Positions 54,030 to 64,000 of a DNA stretch of 64,000 nt are shown in pieces; position 1 is the first letter of the stretch, and the number at the start of each line of letters is the position of its first letter. The DNA comes from Oncomelania hupensis. Lineage: Eukaryota; Mollusca; Gastropoda; Littorinimorpha; Pomatiopsidae. The position numbers and the translations under genes are program-made. The stretch is taken from NCBI GenBank assembly GCA_036898135.1, contig CM072527.1, positions 2,979,873 through 3,043,872 on the forward strand, read 5' to 3'. The notes beneath the pieces were generated by a model. The model ran no database searches and was not told the DNA's origin. It worked only from the letters and a program-made list of their open reading frames with translations.

Positions 54030-54220
54030 GGGAATCAGAGCGAGTCAAATGTCCGTCGGTCTGTCTTTCGATCTGTTGAAAAAGTCCTATCTCAAGACCC
54101 ACTAAACGGATTTTGACCAAGCTTCATTGGAACATTACCTAACTTAGTGACCTACTTCCTGTGTCTTCCTATTTCCTCGACCGCAAAGGTCAAGGTTCCT
54201 GGGACCATTTTGTTGCTAAG
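54030..54220. repeat. AAGGTCA-type dispersed repeat
   Basis: Phrases such as CTCAAGACCCACTAAACGGA, TTTTGACCAAGCTTCATTGG and AAAGGTCAAGGTTCC recur with variation at 55020-55100, 55395-55590 and 57540-57740, and more loosely at 10920-11560. Confidence 0.5.
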
Positions 54221-54413
54221 CACGTTTAGTCGGCTAATCCCGTCTCTTCTAATTGTAACTTTTTTTAAAATTCAAAACACATTGTTGGCCATATCTCAAA
54301 ACCAAAATGAATCATTTTTACTTTGTGCAAACTTTAAACACATTTTGCGGTGGTGCACCTAAAAATTAGATGATCAGAATGTAATTTTTTTTCCAACTTG
54401 CAGTTAGTTCAAG

Positions 54414-54700
54414 GTGTCGGAGAGCGCAGTGGTTGGAGCACTCTCTACTGTGTAGCAAGTTAAGCATCGTCCAGTGCGGTTAGCACTTGGATGGGTGACC
54501 GCAAAACGTGAAGCGACAAATAACAACGCCCCCAGTTGACTCAACTGTGACTGAGTACCTACTCTCTTAAGGGTGGGGAAGGTAAAGCAGCGAGGGAGAG
54601 AGATGGGCATCACCCTCATTATGCTGGCCCAAGATAAGTGTGATCTCCAATATCACGCTCCCCTACGGCCACAAGGCTATGGGACTACCTTTACCTTTTT
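54414..54700 (+). repeat. Chimeric tRNA/5S-like SINE, copy A
   Basis: The head has AGCGCAGTGGTTGGAGCACT (A-box type). At 54457-54502 comes a 5S rRNA-like segment, AAGTTAAGCATCGTCC, then GGTTAGCACTTGGATGGGTG and ACCGC. The body ends CTATGGGACTACCTTTACC and a T run. The copy at 57225 is about 95% similar by eye. Flanks share only AGTTCA. Confidence 0.8.
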
Positions 54701-55173
54701 TTTTTTTTTAGAAAGTTCAGATCGTGGCCTATGAATTCATCTTTTCCTGTTGCTTCTGTAGGATAAAACAGTCACAATACTTCCAAAAAAACTTATCACT
54801 TCTGAAAATGCTTATTTTATGGGAAGTGTCTGAAAATGCATACATAAGCATTTTCAAAAGTATACATTTTGTGGGTGAAGTTATGACTCCGCTTTATCTT
54901 CAAGCAGTAAAAGAAAAGAAAAAAAAACAACAACATGGAACGATGGACCACAAGTTTTTTTTTTTTTAAATATCAAATTTGGATCCGTCAATATTGAGAT
55001 GCAGCGCTAAAACGTGTTTAGGAAATAGCGAAGCACAATGACCTTGACCTTTGATAAAGTACATTTGCGAACGATCCAACTGGTTTAGCAGTAGTTATAT
55101 TCTGTACAAAGTAAAAATGATGAAGTTTGGTTCAGGGATTCTTGAGATGAAGCCAAAAGCCTGGTGTTTCAAG

Positions 55174-55247
55174 CACACGCACACACACACACACACATAC
55201 ACCCACACCCACACACACACCCACACACACACACACACACACACAAA
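55174..55247 (+). repeat. (CA)n microsatellite
   Basis: About 35 CA units with a few interruptions. It lies inside the AAGGTCA-type repeat region. Confidence 0.95.
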
Positions 55248-55394
55248 AGTCAAATTGGAAGCGACGGACTGAAAAACTGTCCGACAATCCAACTGCTACT
55301 GAAGAAAGGCTTATGTTTAAAATACCCGAATACCAAAACTCATCAAAATCACTTCAGCCGTTTTTTAGATATTAAGCAAAACGTGTTTAAAAAC

Positions 55395-55590
55395 AAAAAT
55401 GTCTCCAGTGACCTTGACCTTTGCTGTAGAGCAAAATAGGATATCACAGGAGGCAGGTTACTAACCTAGGTAATGCCCCTTTGAAGTTTGGTCGAAATCT
55501 GTTCAGCGGATCTGGAGATATTTCTTTCAACGCACTGACAGACGGACCAACCGACATTTGTCTTGTTATGATTCCCGACTGTTTGAAAGT
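55395..55590. repeat. AAGGTCA-type dispersed repeat, second and third segments
   Basis: CAGTGACCTTGACCTTTGCT, AATGCCCCTTTGAAGTTTGG and a CACTGACAGACGGACCAACC block. Similar text precedes it at 55020-55100 (ATGACCTTGACCTTTG). Confidence 0.45.
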
Positions 55591-55934
55591 ATTTCCAGAT
55601 AAAACAAACAGAATACAAAAAAACTGGAAAGTTGTACCAAAATTAATATTGATACTAGCACATCAGATGTTGAACTGGCGTTTGAAGATCGCATTCTAGG
55701 TGTTATTGCTCATGACGAACTGAAGTGGCAAAGTCTCGTAGAGAATACTTGCACACATGTTTAATTTGGAATGTATTAATCGGCACCACTCGAACAGTTT
55801 GTAGACAGCAATGCAAGGCTGTTATTTTTGCACGCTCACGTACTTTCACATACAATTAATAATTTAATAATAATACTTTATTTTTTTAAAGAGCAAAGCC
55901 AAATTAAAAGCTTGTTCTAAGCGCCTCGCACGCA

Positions 55935-55948
55935 AACGCGCGCGCGCC

Positions 55949-55990
<42 letters not shown>

Positions 55991-55991
55991 C
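55935..55991 (+). repeat. (CG)(CA)n(TA)n compound microsatellite
   Basis: CGCGCGCG, about 12 CA units, then about 8 TA units. Confidence 0.93.
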
Positions 55992-56536
55992 GTACACACA
56001 CACTCACAAGGATAAATATTAAAACAATATCATACAACATTATGGAATAACAAACATCGCATCTAAGTATAACAAGATGGCAATCAATTGAAATGTATTT
56101 CCTGATACTCACACATTTTCAGAAGTGTTAATTTTCTTGACGGTGTTGAGCAAACATAGGGTAGACCTACTGCCGAAAGACTTCGAACGTTGTGAACGCC
56201 GTGACGAAGCAGGTTGGTAGAGGCAGAGAAGTTGTGAAAGGGAGGAAGGACAGGAATCTGTGTGCAGGCGGTGAAAGCAAAGACAAGCAACTTTGTAATC
56301 GATACTAGCCGTCACAGGCAACCAGTGTAAGGTTTTCAGCGTGGAAGTTGCACTAGAATTATGAGATTGGCGAAGGACAAGTTAAGGACAGCAGCATTGT
56401 TCTGAATGCCTTGAAGTTTAGCCAATCACAAATGGGTTACTGTGGTCAGTTCACCATGCGCTTACATTCGGATCTCGCTAACGGCGTTATAGAGAGGGTT
56501 GTTGGCCGTCATGATCGTAAAAATACTTTCACAGAT

Positions 56537-56815
56537 CGGTGTAACATTGTCAAAGTTCCGGGGGACTTACTTTACCAGGGCGCCTTTGCGCATGCGCCAA
56601 GTCAATTTGGGCCGGCTTTTTTACGATGTTCTTAGGCGTCGTAATCCTAACCCTATCCCTAAACCCTAAACCTAACTCTAACCCTAACCCTAATTCTTAC
56701 TAAGACTACGATAGCACTGTGCGCATGCGTCGAATTTTGTAATGCGTCGACCAATCAGAATGCTTCCAGCCAAAAATAAGATACTAGGAACTTTGACGAT
56801 GTCACACCGGTACCA
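56537..56815. mobile_element. MITE with telomere-like core
   Basis: Ends are inverted: left CGGTGTAACATTGTCAAAGT, right (read inward) CGGTGTGACATCGTCAAAGT, both continuing TCC. Inner inverted segments GCGCATGCGCC and GTGCGCATGCG flank a core of CCCTAA/CCTAAC units at 56643-56693. About 280 bp, no coding capacity. Confidence 0.65.
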
Positions 56816-57224
56816 CAGACGTGACAACAGTTAAATTCGCTTCAAAATTATAGGTACGATTCCCTTTAACGTCTTCTGTGCAAGCAAGCTAGACTGCAAA
56901 GTATACTTGACTATAATTATTTTTAACAGGGGAATTAGTTCACAAGCTGGTAGGTAAATCTTGTACTTGATGTAAAATGTGCGTGGATTCTAACATTTTA
57001 CCGTAAACGTTATTTTATTTATTTATTTAGTTCGTTAGTCAGTTAATCACATTCTAATGTATGCAATTCCTCCTTCGTTCTTTCTTTTTAAATAATTTAT
57101 TTAAATTTTGTTTTTCCATCCAGACTTAACTGGACATTATTTTGAAATAGTCAGAAGAATCAAACGCCCAAATGGTGGTCTGTCGGTCAGACTGTCAGTT
57201 CTTTGGAGCCATATCCCAAGAACT

Positions 57225-57528
57225 GGTGTGTCGGGGGTGTCGGGTAGCGCAGTGGTTGGAGCACTCGCTACTGTGTCGCAAGTTAAGCACCGTCCAGTGC
57301 GGTTAGCACTTGGATGGGTGACCGCAAAACGTGAAGCCACAAATAACAACGCCCCCAGTTGACTCCACTGTGACCGAGTACCTACTCTCTTAAGGGTGGG
57401 GAAGGTAAAGCAGCGAGGGAGAGAGATGGGTATCACCCTCATTACGCTGGCCCAAGATAAGTGTGATCTCCAACATCACGCTCCCCTACGGCCACAAGGC
57501 TATGGGACTACCTTTACCTTAATCTTTA
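57225..57528 (+). repeat. Chimeric tRNA/5S-like SINE, copy B with 10-bp duplication
   Basis: Flanked by CCCAAGAACT (57215-57224 and 57529-57538), which fixes the element at 304 bp. Order: TAGCGCAGTGGTTGGAGCAC (A box), 5S-like segment at 57280-57325 with TTGGATGGGTGACCGC, and a unique body with TTACGCTGGCCCAAGATAAG. It ends ATGGGACTACCTTTACCTTA. It is inserted in an AAGGTCA-type repeat. Confidence 0.85.
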
Positions 57529-57814
57529 CCCAAGAACTACAGAACGGATTTTAACCAAACTTCATAGGAACATTAGTTAGGTTAGTTGGCTGCTTCCCGA
57601 ATCATCATACTTGCTCTACGGCAAAGGTTAGATCACTAGAACCCTTTGTTCATAACCACGTTTTGCTGATTATCTCAAAAAGGGTTATGCCAATTTTGAC
57701 GATATTTGGTACATGGGGACTTCAAATGATGGGCCATCTTCAGTATCAGTCCGGTTGTCGGTCAGTCCTTCGACGTTGTTTTTTGTTCTAGCTGGCATCT
57801 TTATGCGCTTGTCG

Positions 57815-57817
57815 TGG

Positions 57818-57859
<42 letters not shown>

Positions 57860-57895
57860 GTGGGTGCGTGTGTGTATGTGTGTGTGAGCCTGTAG
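57815..57895 (+). repeat. (GT)n microsatellite
   Basis: About 30 GT units with GG interruptions. Confidence 0.93.
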
Positions 57896-58062
57896 CCTCC
57901 CTGATGACATTTTGCAAGAGCAGTGAAGTGATGTACCCGTCATAGCCGACGATCTCTTAGCACGCTGGGATACGACGTTTACATTCCAATTTTGCAAACA
58001 TCAGACACAAAGAAAACTATGACTATCATTGTGAGCAAATAGCCTTCTCTTAACGTTTAAAA

Positions 58063-58093
58063 TATGATGATGATGATGATGATGATGATGATA

Positions 58094-58175
<82 letters not shown>
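58063..58175 (+). repeat. (GAT)n microsatellite
   Basis: About 37 GAT units with one interruption, followed by GGA/GAA-rich sequence to 58290. Located just downstream of gene 2. Confidence 0.96.
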
Positions 58176-58176
<1 letters not shown>

Positions 58177-58340
58177 GTAAGAGTTACATATGAAAAAAGG
58201 GGGAAAAAATCAAGGAGGAGAAGCAGAAGGAAGTAGAGCAGGCAGAAGGAGAAGAACAAGAGGAGGAGGAGGAGGAAGAAGAAGAAGAAGATTTGTTTGT
58301 TTGTTTATTTAGGCCTATTTATTGTTTAATCGCGTTGTGG

Positions 58341-58346
58341 TTTATT
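58341..58346 (-). promoter_or_regulatory. Poly(A) signal AATAAA overlapping the gene 2 stop codon
   Basis: As in gene 1, the coding end reads TCC AAA TAA A. The TAA stop forms part of AATAAA. Confidence 0.5.
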
Positions 58347-58696
58347 TGGAGCAGACGACGCAGGTGACCACCTTCCCGTTCGCGTAAGGCGGGCAAGGGA
58401 GAGAACCGCACGATGCAGCACTGTACATGAAGAAACTTCCGTCGTCGAGAATAGCTGCAGTTCCCTCCCTGTCCTCAGGATTGTCGTCTGCGCACAGGAA
58501 CTCGGACTGAGTGCTGTAACCGGTGCCGGTGGCGGTGATGTGACCAGAGTACTGATTTGTCCACCCTGGGGGACAGGTTTTCGTCCCGGGTATCATGAGG
58601 GTGGTGGGTAGGGGAACGCTGCATACTGCACACGGCACGTCGGTGTGATCGTGGCCTGGGACGTACCACTCCGCGCCGTGGATCAATGAGTACCAG
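58342..58696 (-). CDS. Short-chain collagen C4-like protein, gene 2, last exon
   Basis: 355 nt, after acceptor AATGTGTTAACAG on the minus strand. It reads WYSLIHGAEWYVPGHDHTDV, then PCAVCSVPLPTTLMIPGTKT, CPPGWTNQYSGHITATG, SEFLCADDNPEDREG and SCGSLPCPPYANGKVVTCVV, ending CSK and TAA. All cysteines align with gene 1 (18835-19189). The two exons have the same length with no net indel. Compared with gene 1 the difference is mainly in the central loop, so the proteins are close but distinct paralogues with the same predicted fold and secretion. Confidence 0.9.
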
Positions 58697-58799
58697 CTGT
58701 TAACACATTTTGTAACAAACAATGCGTTTATTTATTTATTTATTTTATTTTATTCATTCATTCATTCATCATTCATTCATTCGTTCATTCATTTAATTA

Positions 58800-59780
58800 T
58801 AGTATTTATGAAAACAAATAATGATCCTGCCCTTTAGCCAGCTTGACCAGTTCCCATTAAGGTGTCGCTGCGGTGACACGGTGAGAAGATGGTCCCAATC
58901 GACACATCGTTCTAGCTTCCGTTCCCCGTTCTAGCCACTACGATCAGACGCTGAACTTACGGCCGGTTTTGTCATCTTGCCGCTCCAATAGCGTTGTTAA
59001 TGGTTAAAGGTTTGGACGATATTAGAACGCAACTGAAACAGTAATGAAATGCTTCGACAACGTTAGAAAATTAGCTTGTGAGATTGGAACGGATCAGGAC
59101 GGTTCGGAATCAGTATTGGAACGGTTGGGAACGGTATGAGAGCATTAGTAAGTGCTGTGGTAGCCGCTCACTTCTGAAGTGATAGCGGTGCGTTACCATT
59201 GCGTTAACTTCCATTCAAGTTCCATGAGTTCCGCTAACGATGTGTTAAGGTTCAATTACCGTTCATTTAGAACCGGGGGGAGGGGGGAGGGGGAATGGGG
59301 AATATGCAGCCCTAACTTTCCCGTCCCAACCGTTCCTATCGTAGAAATGAGTTCCGTTAACGTCCATTTGCTTTCCATTAACGTCCCCTCCCGATCCCCA
59401 CCCTACCCTCCGAATCCCGTGCTTTTCCTTGGTTGATAGGAGAACGGAAGCTGGAACGGATGTGTGGAATGGGGGTGTGAACAACCGAGTAGAGACTCTT
59501 TACAGCAGAAAGTTGACCCTGTGATAAAAACCTCCGTCACCATTGAAACCCAAGTTCTCTGGCTTCCCAGATGAGCATTCCACTCACATTGTACTAATAA
59601 TATTTGTTATGATTCGCTAGCTAAGGGACGTAAATCTTCCTGTGGTATGCCATAGAGGACGGGACGTAACTCTGCTTCCTTGCCTTCCAGTGGACGAAAT
59701 GTGGATAAAAGCGATTGCTACTTGACGCCAAGGCAGGCAACTCGTAATGCCCTTGTGCTTTGAATGAATAAGGACGTATA
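58800..59780. other. Gene 2 intron, no element recognised
   Basis: Unusually GC-rich intron sequence with many GGAACGG/CCGTTCC words (for example 59100-59140, 59325-59400, 59440-59460) in both orientations. No repeat family recognised. Confidence 0.4.
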
Positions 59781-59785
59781 CGTAC

Positions 59786-59885
59786 CCATTCAAAGGTGCA
59801 GCTGTATCAAATTGGGGACTATGAGTCAGACAGAGGCGGTTGGTTCCTCCTCCTTGTTCGTTGTGTTTGGATGAACCCACCATGC
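59786..59885 (-). CDS. Short-chain collagen C4-like protein, gene 2, GGG-LCL exon
   Basis: 100 nt between acceptor TTCATTGATTGACAG and donor GTACGT on the minus strand. It reads GMVGSSKHNEQGGGTNRLCL, then THSPQFDTAAPLNG. It matches exon 4 of gene 1 in length and phase (two bases at each end). The intron to the last exon is 1.1 kb, against 4.2 kb in gene 1, which gained LINE and retroposon insertions. Confidence 0.88.
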
Positions 59886-60720
59886 CTGTCAATCAATGAA
59901 ACAATCAACCAATCAATCAATCAATCACTTAAAGTAAAGACCTGGAAGAAAATAAATCAATAAATATTGGTTCTAAGAGTCGTTTGGTTGAGCGGTTGAA
60001 GGACTGCTTTTACCCGACCTCCCTTTGAGATTTCCACCACTACCCTCCATATCACCATCCCTTACAAGGGTCAAAATGTTCGATTTAACCCCTCAACCCT
60101 CCTCTCTCAAGCAAATTCACTTCAACCCCCTTTTTATGTGATCTAAAATGACTTTCCGGTTGAGGGAAAAGGGGACTTGGGGATGATGGTTTTACACCGT
60201 CCCTCGGATTCATGTTAGATCAGGGGGGGGAGGGTTGGAGGGGAGGTAGGTGATGATGGGGGACATTCTGAAATGCAACCAAACCAAGTAGAGAGGAGGA
60301 CAGGTGTCTAACATGGATCACCCCAAATTGACAGCGTGTGTGGGTCGTTTTGGGATGATCGAGATTGACATTTCATCCTCGGCGCCTTCTGTTTTTTCCT
60401 GGGTTTAAATCACGTGGGATTGGGGAGCTCAATCTGGCATACTTCCACAATGTAATCCCCTCCCTCCCACCATTCCCCACCCGAACCTCCAACCTCCATC
60501 ACTTGTCTAGCACATGATCACGATGTTTCACATTCGTACTATATAATGCGTGCAAATAAACATAATGTAGAACAATATTTACATCAGTCAATGCCCGCAT
60601 GGTCCAATCAAAATCAATAAACTCTTGCGTAGCGCAGCACTCCATGCCATGGAAACTTATTGGTCAAGTAACACGGCATCATTACGAAGAACTGTTGTAT
60701 ATTCTGTATTTTATACTGAC

Positions 60721-60783
60721 CGTTGTAAACGAGATTGGCGTTACTCGGACATTGAGACCGTCCCCAACGAACGTAAGTTGATC
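60721..60783 (-). CDS. Short-chain collagen C4-like protein, gene 2, RWG exon
   Basis: 63 nt between acceptor TTTTTATTTGCAG and donor GTCAGT on the minus strand. It reads GSTYVRWGRSQCPSNANLVY and NG across the junctions, the opening motif of the C4-like domain. It begins with two bases and ends with one, as exon 3 of gene 1 does. Confidence 0.88.
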
Positions 60784-60925
60784 CTGCAAATAAAAAGTAT
60801 AATTATAATTAATGCTAAAAATATAGGAGTTGAAAAGATTTCATTATGCTTATCAAAAAATAGCATGATCAACATAATCGAAAGCAATAATCGAAAACAA
60901 AGAAACTTTACAACCTTTCTGTTTC

Positions 60926-61208
60926 ATCAGAAATCTCAAGACAAGTTAGTGGTCTTGCACATAGATTACTTTTAAATGCGTGGAAAACTAAATATTGGAG
61001 TAATATTAATTGCTTTCGCGGACACAAAATTAATATAGAACACATTCTTACAAAATGTATAGAGCTTCAACGTTTGATGCCTGCTGAAGTACAAAATGTG
61101 ATCAGTCTTCAAAATATAAATATATATGATATTTATGAGATATCAGATGCTTTAATATACAGTCAAATCGGACAGCTTCTGTACAAATTAGATTTGTGTG
61201 ACAGTTGA
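60926..61208 (+). pseudogene. LINE protein C-terminus (I/nimbus-like?)
   Basis: The forward frame reads RQVSGLAHRLLLNAWKTKYW, then RGHKINIEHILTKCIELQ and IGQLLYKLDLCDS with a stop. The GHKxxxEHILxxC pattern is the usual C-terminal zinc-like motif after the RNase H or thumb region of non-LTR elements. Clade is a guess. It lies in a gene 2 intron on the opposite strand. Confidence 0.5.
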
Positions 61209-62079
61209 ATCTTAAAAGATTTACTTAATTTTTAGTGTTATATCTGTAAACCGATAGTGTGTGCACGTGTGTGTGTGTTTGTGGGTGTGTTTGTGGGTGT
61301 GTGAGAGAAAGAGATAGAGATGAGTTGTGGTGGGAGTGGGGGGGGGGGAGAAGAGATTTAATTAAGAACGTAATAAATGGAATGTACTGTGTTTAATATT
61401 GCAATAGAACGATATGACAAAATAGAGCGAAGGTGACATGAGATTATAAGATCATTATAAATAATGTATATGTTTTTGAAACGGCAGACTTTATTATGGA
61501 TATTGACCAATGACAGTGACGTTGACCAAAGACAATTAACTGAACAATCAAATGTATTTCTCAACCTGGAATTGCATTGTGGTTGCTTTGCTGGTTTGCC
61601 GGAGTTGTTGAGATTCCCGTAGGATTGGTGGTGGCTGCTGATGTCGATGTTTTTGAAACTATTTGCAGTATATTTGCGGGGGTTTTGTTACGATACTGAG
61701 TGGATCCGGGGGATGATTTGACGGGGTCGGCGGTTCAGCTGAGAGAATGCACTCGGAATTTTTTTTATATTTATTTTTATCTTTTTGTTGACTTTCGTAT
61801 GGTCGGGTGAGATGGCTGGATCGTTTACCGAATTTGAAAGTGTGCAGGATCGGCGACTAGTTGTGGGTTTGGGGGTTGGTGTTGTTGATTTGATGGTTGC
61901 GCAATGCGTGAATTCAGTATACTTTGTGCATGTTGAAATAAGTATTTAAAAAAAAAGTGAATGAATGCTACAGAAGTAAAATAGAAGTTTTAGCTAATAG
62001 TTTCATTTGTTTTGATTATTCTGTTAATATTTTCTTTTCAATGTTCTATTATTTTAATTATTATTTTTGTTGGTCTAAA

Positions 62080-62657
62080 TCCCCGTTGGGGTGCCGGGGG
62101 TTTCAGTATAAATAGTATCCCCACTTTCTGGAAATTTAGTGCTTCAAATTCCCACTGTCGCTGTCTTTCTCATTTGCTCTTTCTCATTCCTGCTCTGTTC
62201 TATCAATCTGCTATACTATCTTCTTCTTCGCTTGACCAGTCACCTAACTTTTTTTTGTGAAAACTCTTCCGGGACAAGACTCCTTATTTGTGTATGGAGT
62301 CTGTTGGATCAGCTTGGGAATATCGGACGCTTTCTGCCAGGTGGTCACTAGGGCCTCCTATGATGTTATTATTTAGCAATGTAGGCATTTTATATGTATG
62401 TGTTTTGTCGATAATATATAATGATGTTTGTATTCTATTTTGTTTTTGTAAACGGGGGTTCGATAAATTAGAGTACAGCTTCAGCATCCCCTGCGTGGGA
62501 TGTCTTTATTGTAAAGTGACTGGCTGGTGGAGAGCTTTCAGTTTTACCACTAGGGTTGTTTCAGCAGATCTTTTATGCGGATCAGGGGTTGTCCGGTCCT
62601 GATTTGGCTCGGAAGAGTCCGCTGGACCGAAAACAATAATGATGTAATGTAATGTAA
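62080..62657 (+). mobile_element. '580-bp hairpin retroposon' copy 9
   Basis: Full-length: CCCCGTTGGGGTGCCGGGGG, GTATAAATAGTATCCCCAC, down to AACAATAATGATGTAATGTA. It is flanked by TGTTGGTCTAAA/TGTTGGTCCAAA (62068-62079 and 62658-62669, one mismatch). It lies in a gene 2 intron. Confidence 0.85.
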
Positions 62658-63204
62658 TGTTGGTCCAAAATCACGATTTAAGAGCTTAAATTAAATGAAT
62701 TAGTTCAGTTAATGAACATCAGCACCGTCACCAGAAGAGAAACAACAGCAACATTTAAGCTTAAAACAACCATTGCACAAAAGCCTGAAACTATTTCAGA
62801 AAATGTGGGTTACATTTTTTATTATCTTCAAGGTGATGATGGATCGAGTAGAGCGAAGATAAACTGAATTTCACAGAATAGGAGCAGAACAGGTGCCTAA
62901 TTTTTCCCATGGAGTTGATCATCGAGGATCATCGAGGATCATCGAGGAACAAGGATGACGGAAGAGAAAGAAGATGAGACAGATACGTGTGGAAAAACTG
63001 GTAACAAAAACAGGCAATCGTGTGGTCAATGCAAGCTCTAAAAGGAAGCCAGTGAAGTGATCAGAAAGTAACAGTAGTTGCGCTGGTTGGATTTAAAAAA
63101 AAGACGAAGCACAAAAGCAGACTTCGATGCATATAGTTCAATAAATATTTATAATATTTAATTATTAGGATATTTTATATAGATTAAAGAATATAATAGT
63201 CTAC

Positions 63205-63323
63205 CCTGCTGATTTTCTAGTGTGTTAAGCTGGGCTTTAGATGCCGTCTGTTCTGCTTCCAGTGACAATATTTTCTGCGTCAGGGTTGACGTTACAACTT
63301 CTAAAGACCCCATATCATCTGAC
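63205..63323 (-). CDS. Short-chain collagen C4-like protein, gene 2, coiled-coil exon
   Basis: 119 nt between acceptor CGTTGCTTCAG and donor GTAGAC on the minus strand. It reads SDDMGSLEVVTSTLTQKILS, then LEAEQTASKAQLNTLENQQ. Leu/Val/Ile at heptad positions predict a coiled coil. It starts and ends with single bases of split codons, as exon 2 of gene 1 does, but lacks the Gly/Ser linker found there. Confidence 0.85.
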
Positions 63324-63422
63324 CTGAAGCAACGGCGACAAACACACAATCATATTTTACTGCAACAGACTATTTAAATAGAATGAGATTCTAATAAAGT
63401 AAACAGAAGGACAAGAACTTAC

Positions 63423-63463
63423 CACTTCTCTTCTTCTTCTTCTTCATCAATCTTTTGTTTCAT
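63423..63463 (-). CDS. Possible first coding exon of gene 2 (doubtful)
   Basis: On the minus strand ATG 63463 opens MKQKIDEEEEEEK and reaches a strong donor GTAAGT at 63422 after two bases of a split codon, the phase the next exon needs. However, it has no signal peptide, unlike gene 1, and the Glu run is a TTC microsatellite. A true first exon may lie beyond the window or be separated by the LTR-like sequence to the right. Confidence 0.3.
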
Positions 63464-63482
63464 CGCGATTTATTGATATTAT

Positions 63483-64000
63483 TGTTGGATTATGTTTGTG
63501 AAGTCTTGCCATGTTTTATCATTGTGAATGTTAGTCAAACTTTGCTTGACCACGTGGCAGGCACGCGACCAGTTTCGCCACCATGAGGTATCCCCTACCG
63601 ACCCACTGTTGTTTCTCCTATGTGTATTATTGCAAACCATTGGCTGTACCAAAGAATGTGTATATTGTTAATTACTTCTCGTTGTGTTTATTTTAATCAT
63701 GATGTGTATATGTATAGGAATTAGAGTGGAGATTCCAGTGGACCACGGACATAGAAGATTGTTCGTCGCTTATATATATAAGTGGACCGATCATTGAGGG
63801 CTGTTTCTGCCATCAGTTAAACGCTCTGCACACCCTTAGTAAACACGGTGTTGCAGAAACTCGTCTTACGTTTTGCAGACGAGCAGGCTCGTTGGTCCGA
63901 GGAAGGAGAAAGACCACTAAGAGTCAACCCTGACATTCGGCCTGCACGGGAACATCGAGCACTGAGCTCCGATAGCACATAATCAACAAAACAGGAGGAG
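63483..64000 (+). mobile_element. Possible 5' LTR and leader of another LTR retrotransposon (cut by window end)
   Basis: TGTTGGATTATG at 63483 is followed by a CTTATATATATAAG box at about 63769. After it comes GACATTCGG-type leader sequence preceded by TTGGTCCGAGGAAGGAG (about 63893), which could be a primer site. The 3' end of the LTR and any coding region are not visible. Confidence 0.3.

Noticed and set aside
57280..57325. 5S rRNA gene
   Set aside because: Only about 46 bases resemble 5S rRNA and they lie inside a dispersed SINE with a target duplication.

Overview
This window looks like nuclear DNA from a marine or freshwater invertebrate, most likely a mollusc and possibly a gastropod (inference). 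The grounds are large introns, dense microsatellites, several kinds of Pol III-derived SINE, non-LTR retrotransposon debris, TTAGGG-type telomere-like blocks and a host gene family resembling short-chain collagen C4 proteins. Most of the 64 kb is transposable elements, often nested. Host coding sequence is under 2 kb.

Three host loci are supported. (1) At 1286-2027 (+) lie the last two coding exons of a NEK6/NEK7-type kinase, with 3' UTR and poly(A) signal. (2) At 18835-35440 (-) is a complete five-exon gene (831 nt of CDS, 276 aa): signal peptide, coiled coil, then a cysteine-rich short-chain-collagen-C4-like domain. (3) At 58342-63323 (-), and probably further, is a tandem paralogue whose last four coding exons match locus 2 in splice phase and nearly in length. 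In both paralogues the AATAAA signal overlaps the stop codon.

The largest mobile elements are two full-length LTR retrotransposons with perfect 5-bp target duplications. Element A (23548-30065, LTRs 640 bp and apparently identical) sits in an intron of locus 2, about 60 bp from a splice acceptor. Element B (41994-50070, LTRs about 1.58 kb) has an uninterrupted 1476-codon gag-pol and a primer site matching tRNA-Pro. Both have Ty3/gypsy-type domains, but integrase comes BEFORE reverse transcriptase. This is the unusual order reported for Gmr1-like elements. Two further LTR copies related to element A occur at 35859-36497 (-) and 38389-39584 (+).

Other mobile DNA: a P-element-like transposon at 30705-32113 with a THAP-type first exon and 8-bp duplication, nested in a LINE remnant; a 2.8-kb element at 37916-40748 with long inverted repeats built from a recurring CAGTCAATACGTGTATTG motif; a hAT-like element at 39609-40206; a 2.1-kb TG...CA insertion with 5-bp duplication at 14594-16734; four copies of a SINE that joins a tRNA-like A box to a 5S rRNA-like segment; several tRNA-headed SINEs; fragments of at least four non-LTR retrotransposon types; and about nine copies of a roughly 580-bp retroposon with a GC-rich 5' hairpin, TATAAATAG and a TAATG-type tail.

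Layout: 1-3.5 kb LINE and kinase end; 3.5-18.8 kb repeat-rich intergenic DNA; 18.8-35.4 kb gene 1 with its repeat-filled introns; 35.4-58.3 kb intergenic mobile elements; 58.3-64 kb gene 2 and, at the right edge, a possible start of another LTR element. All calls come from reading the sequence. No database search was run.
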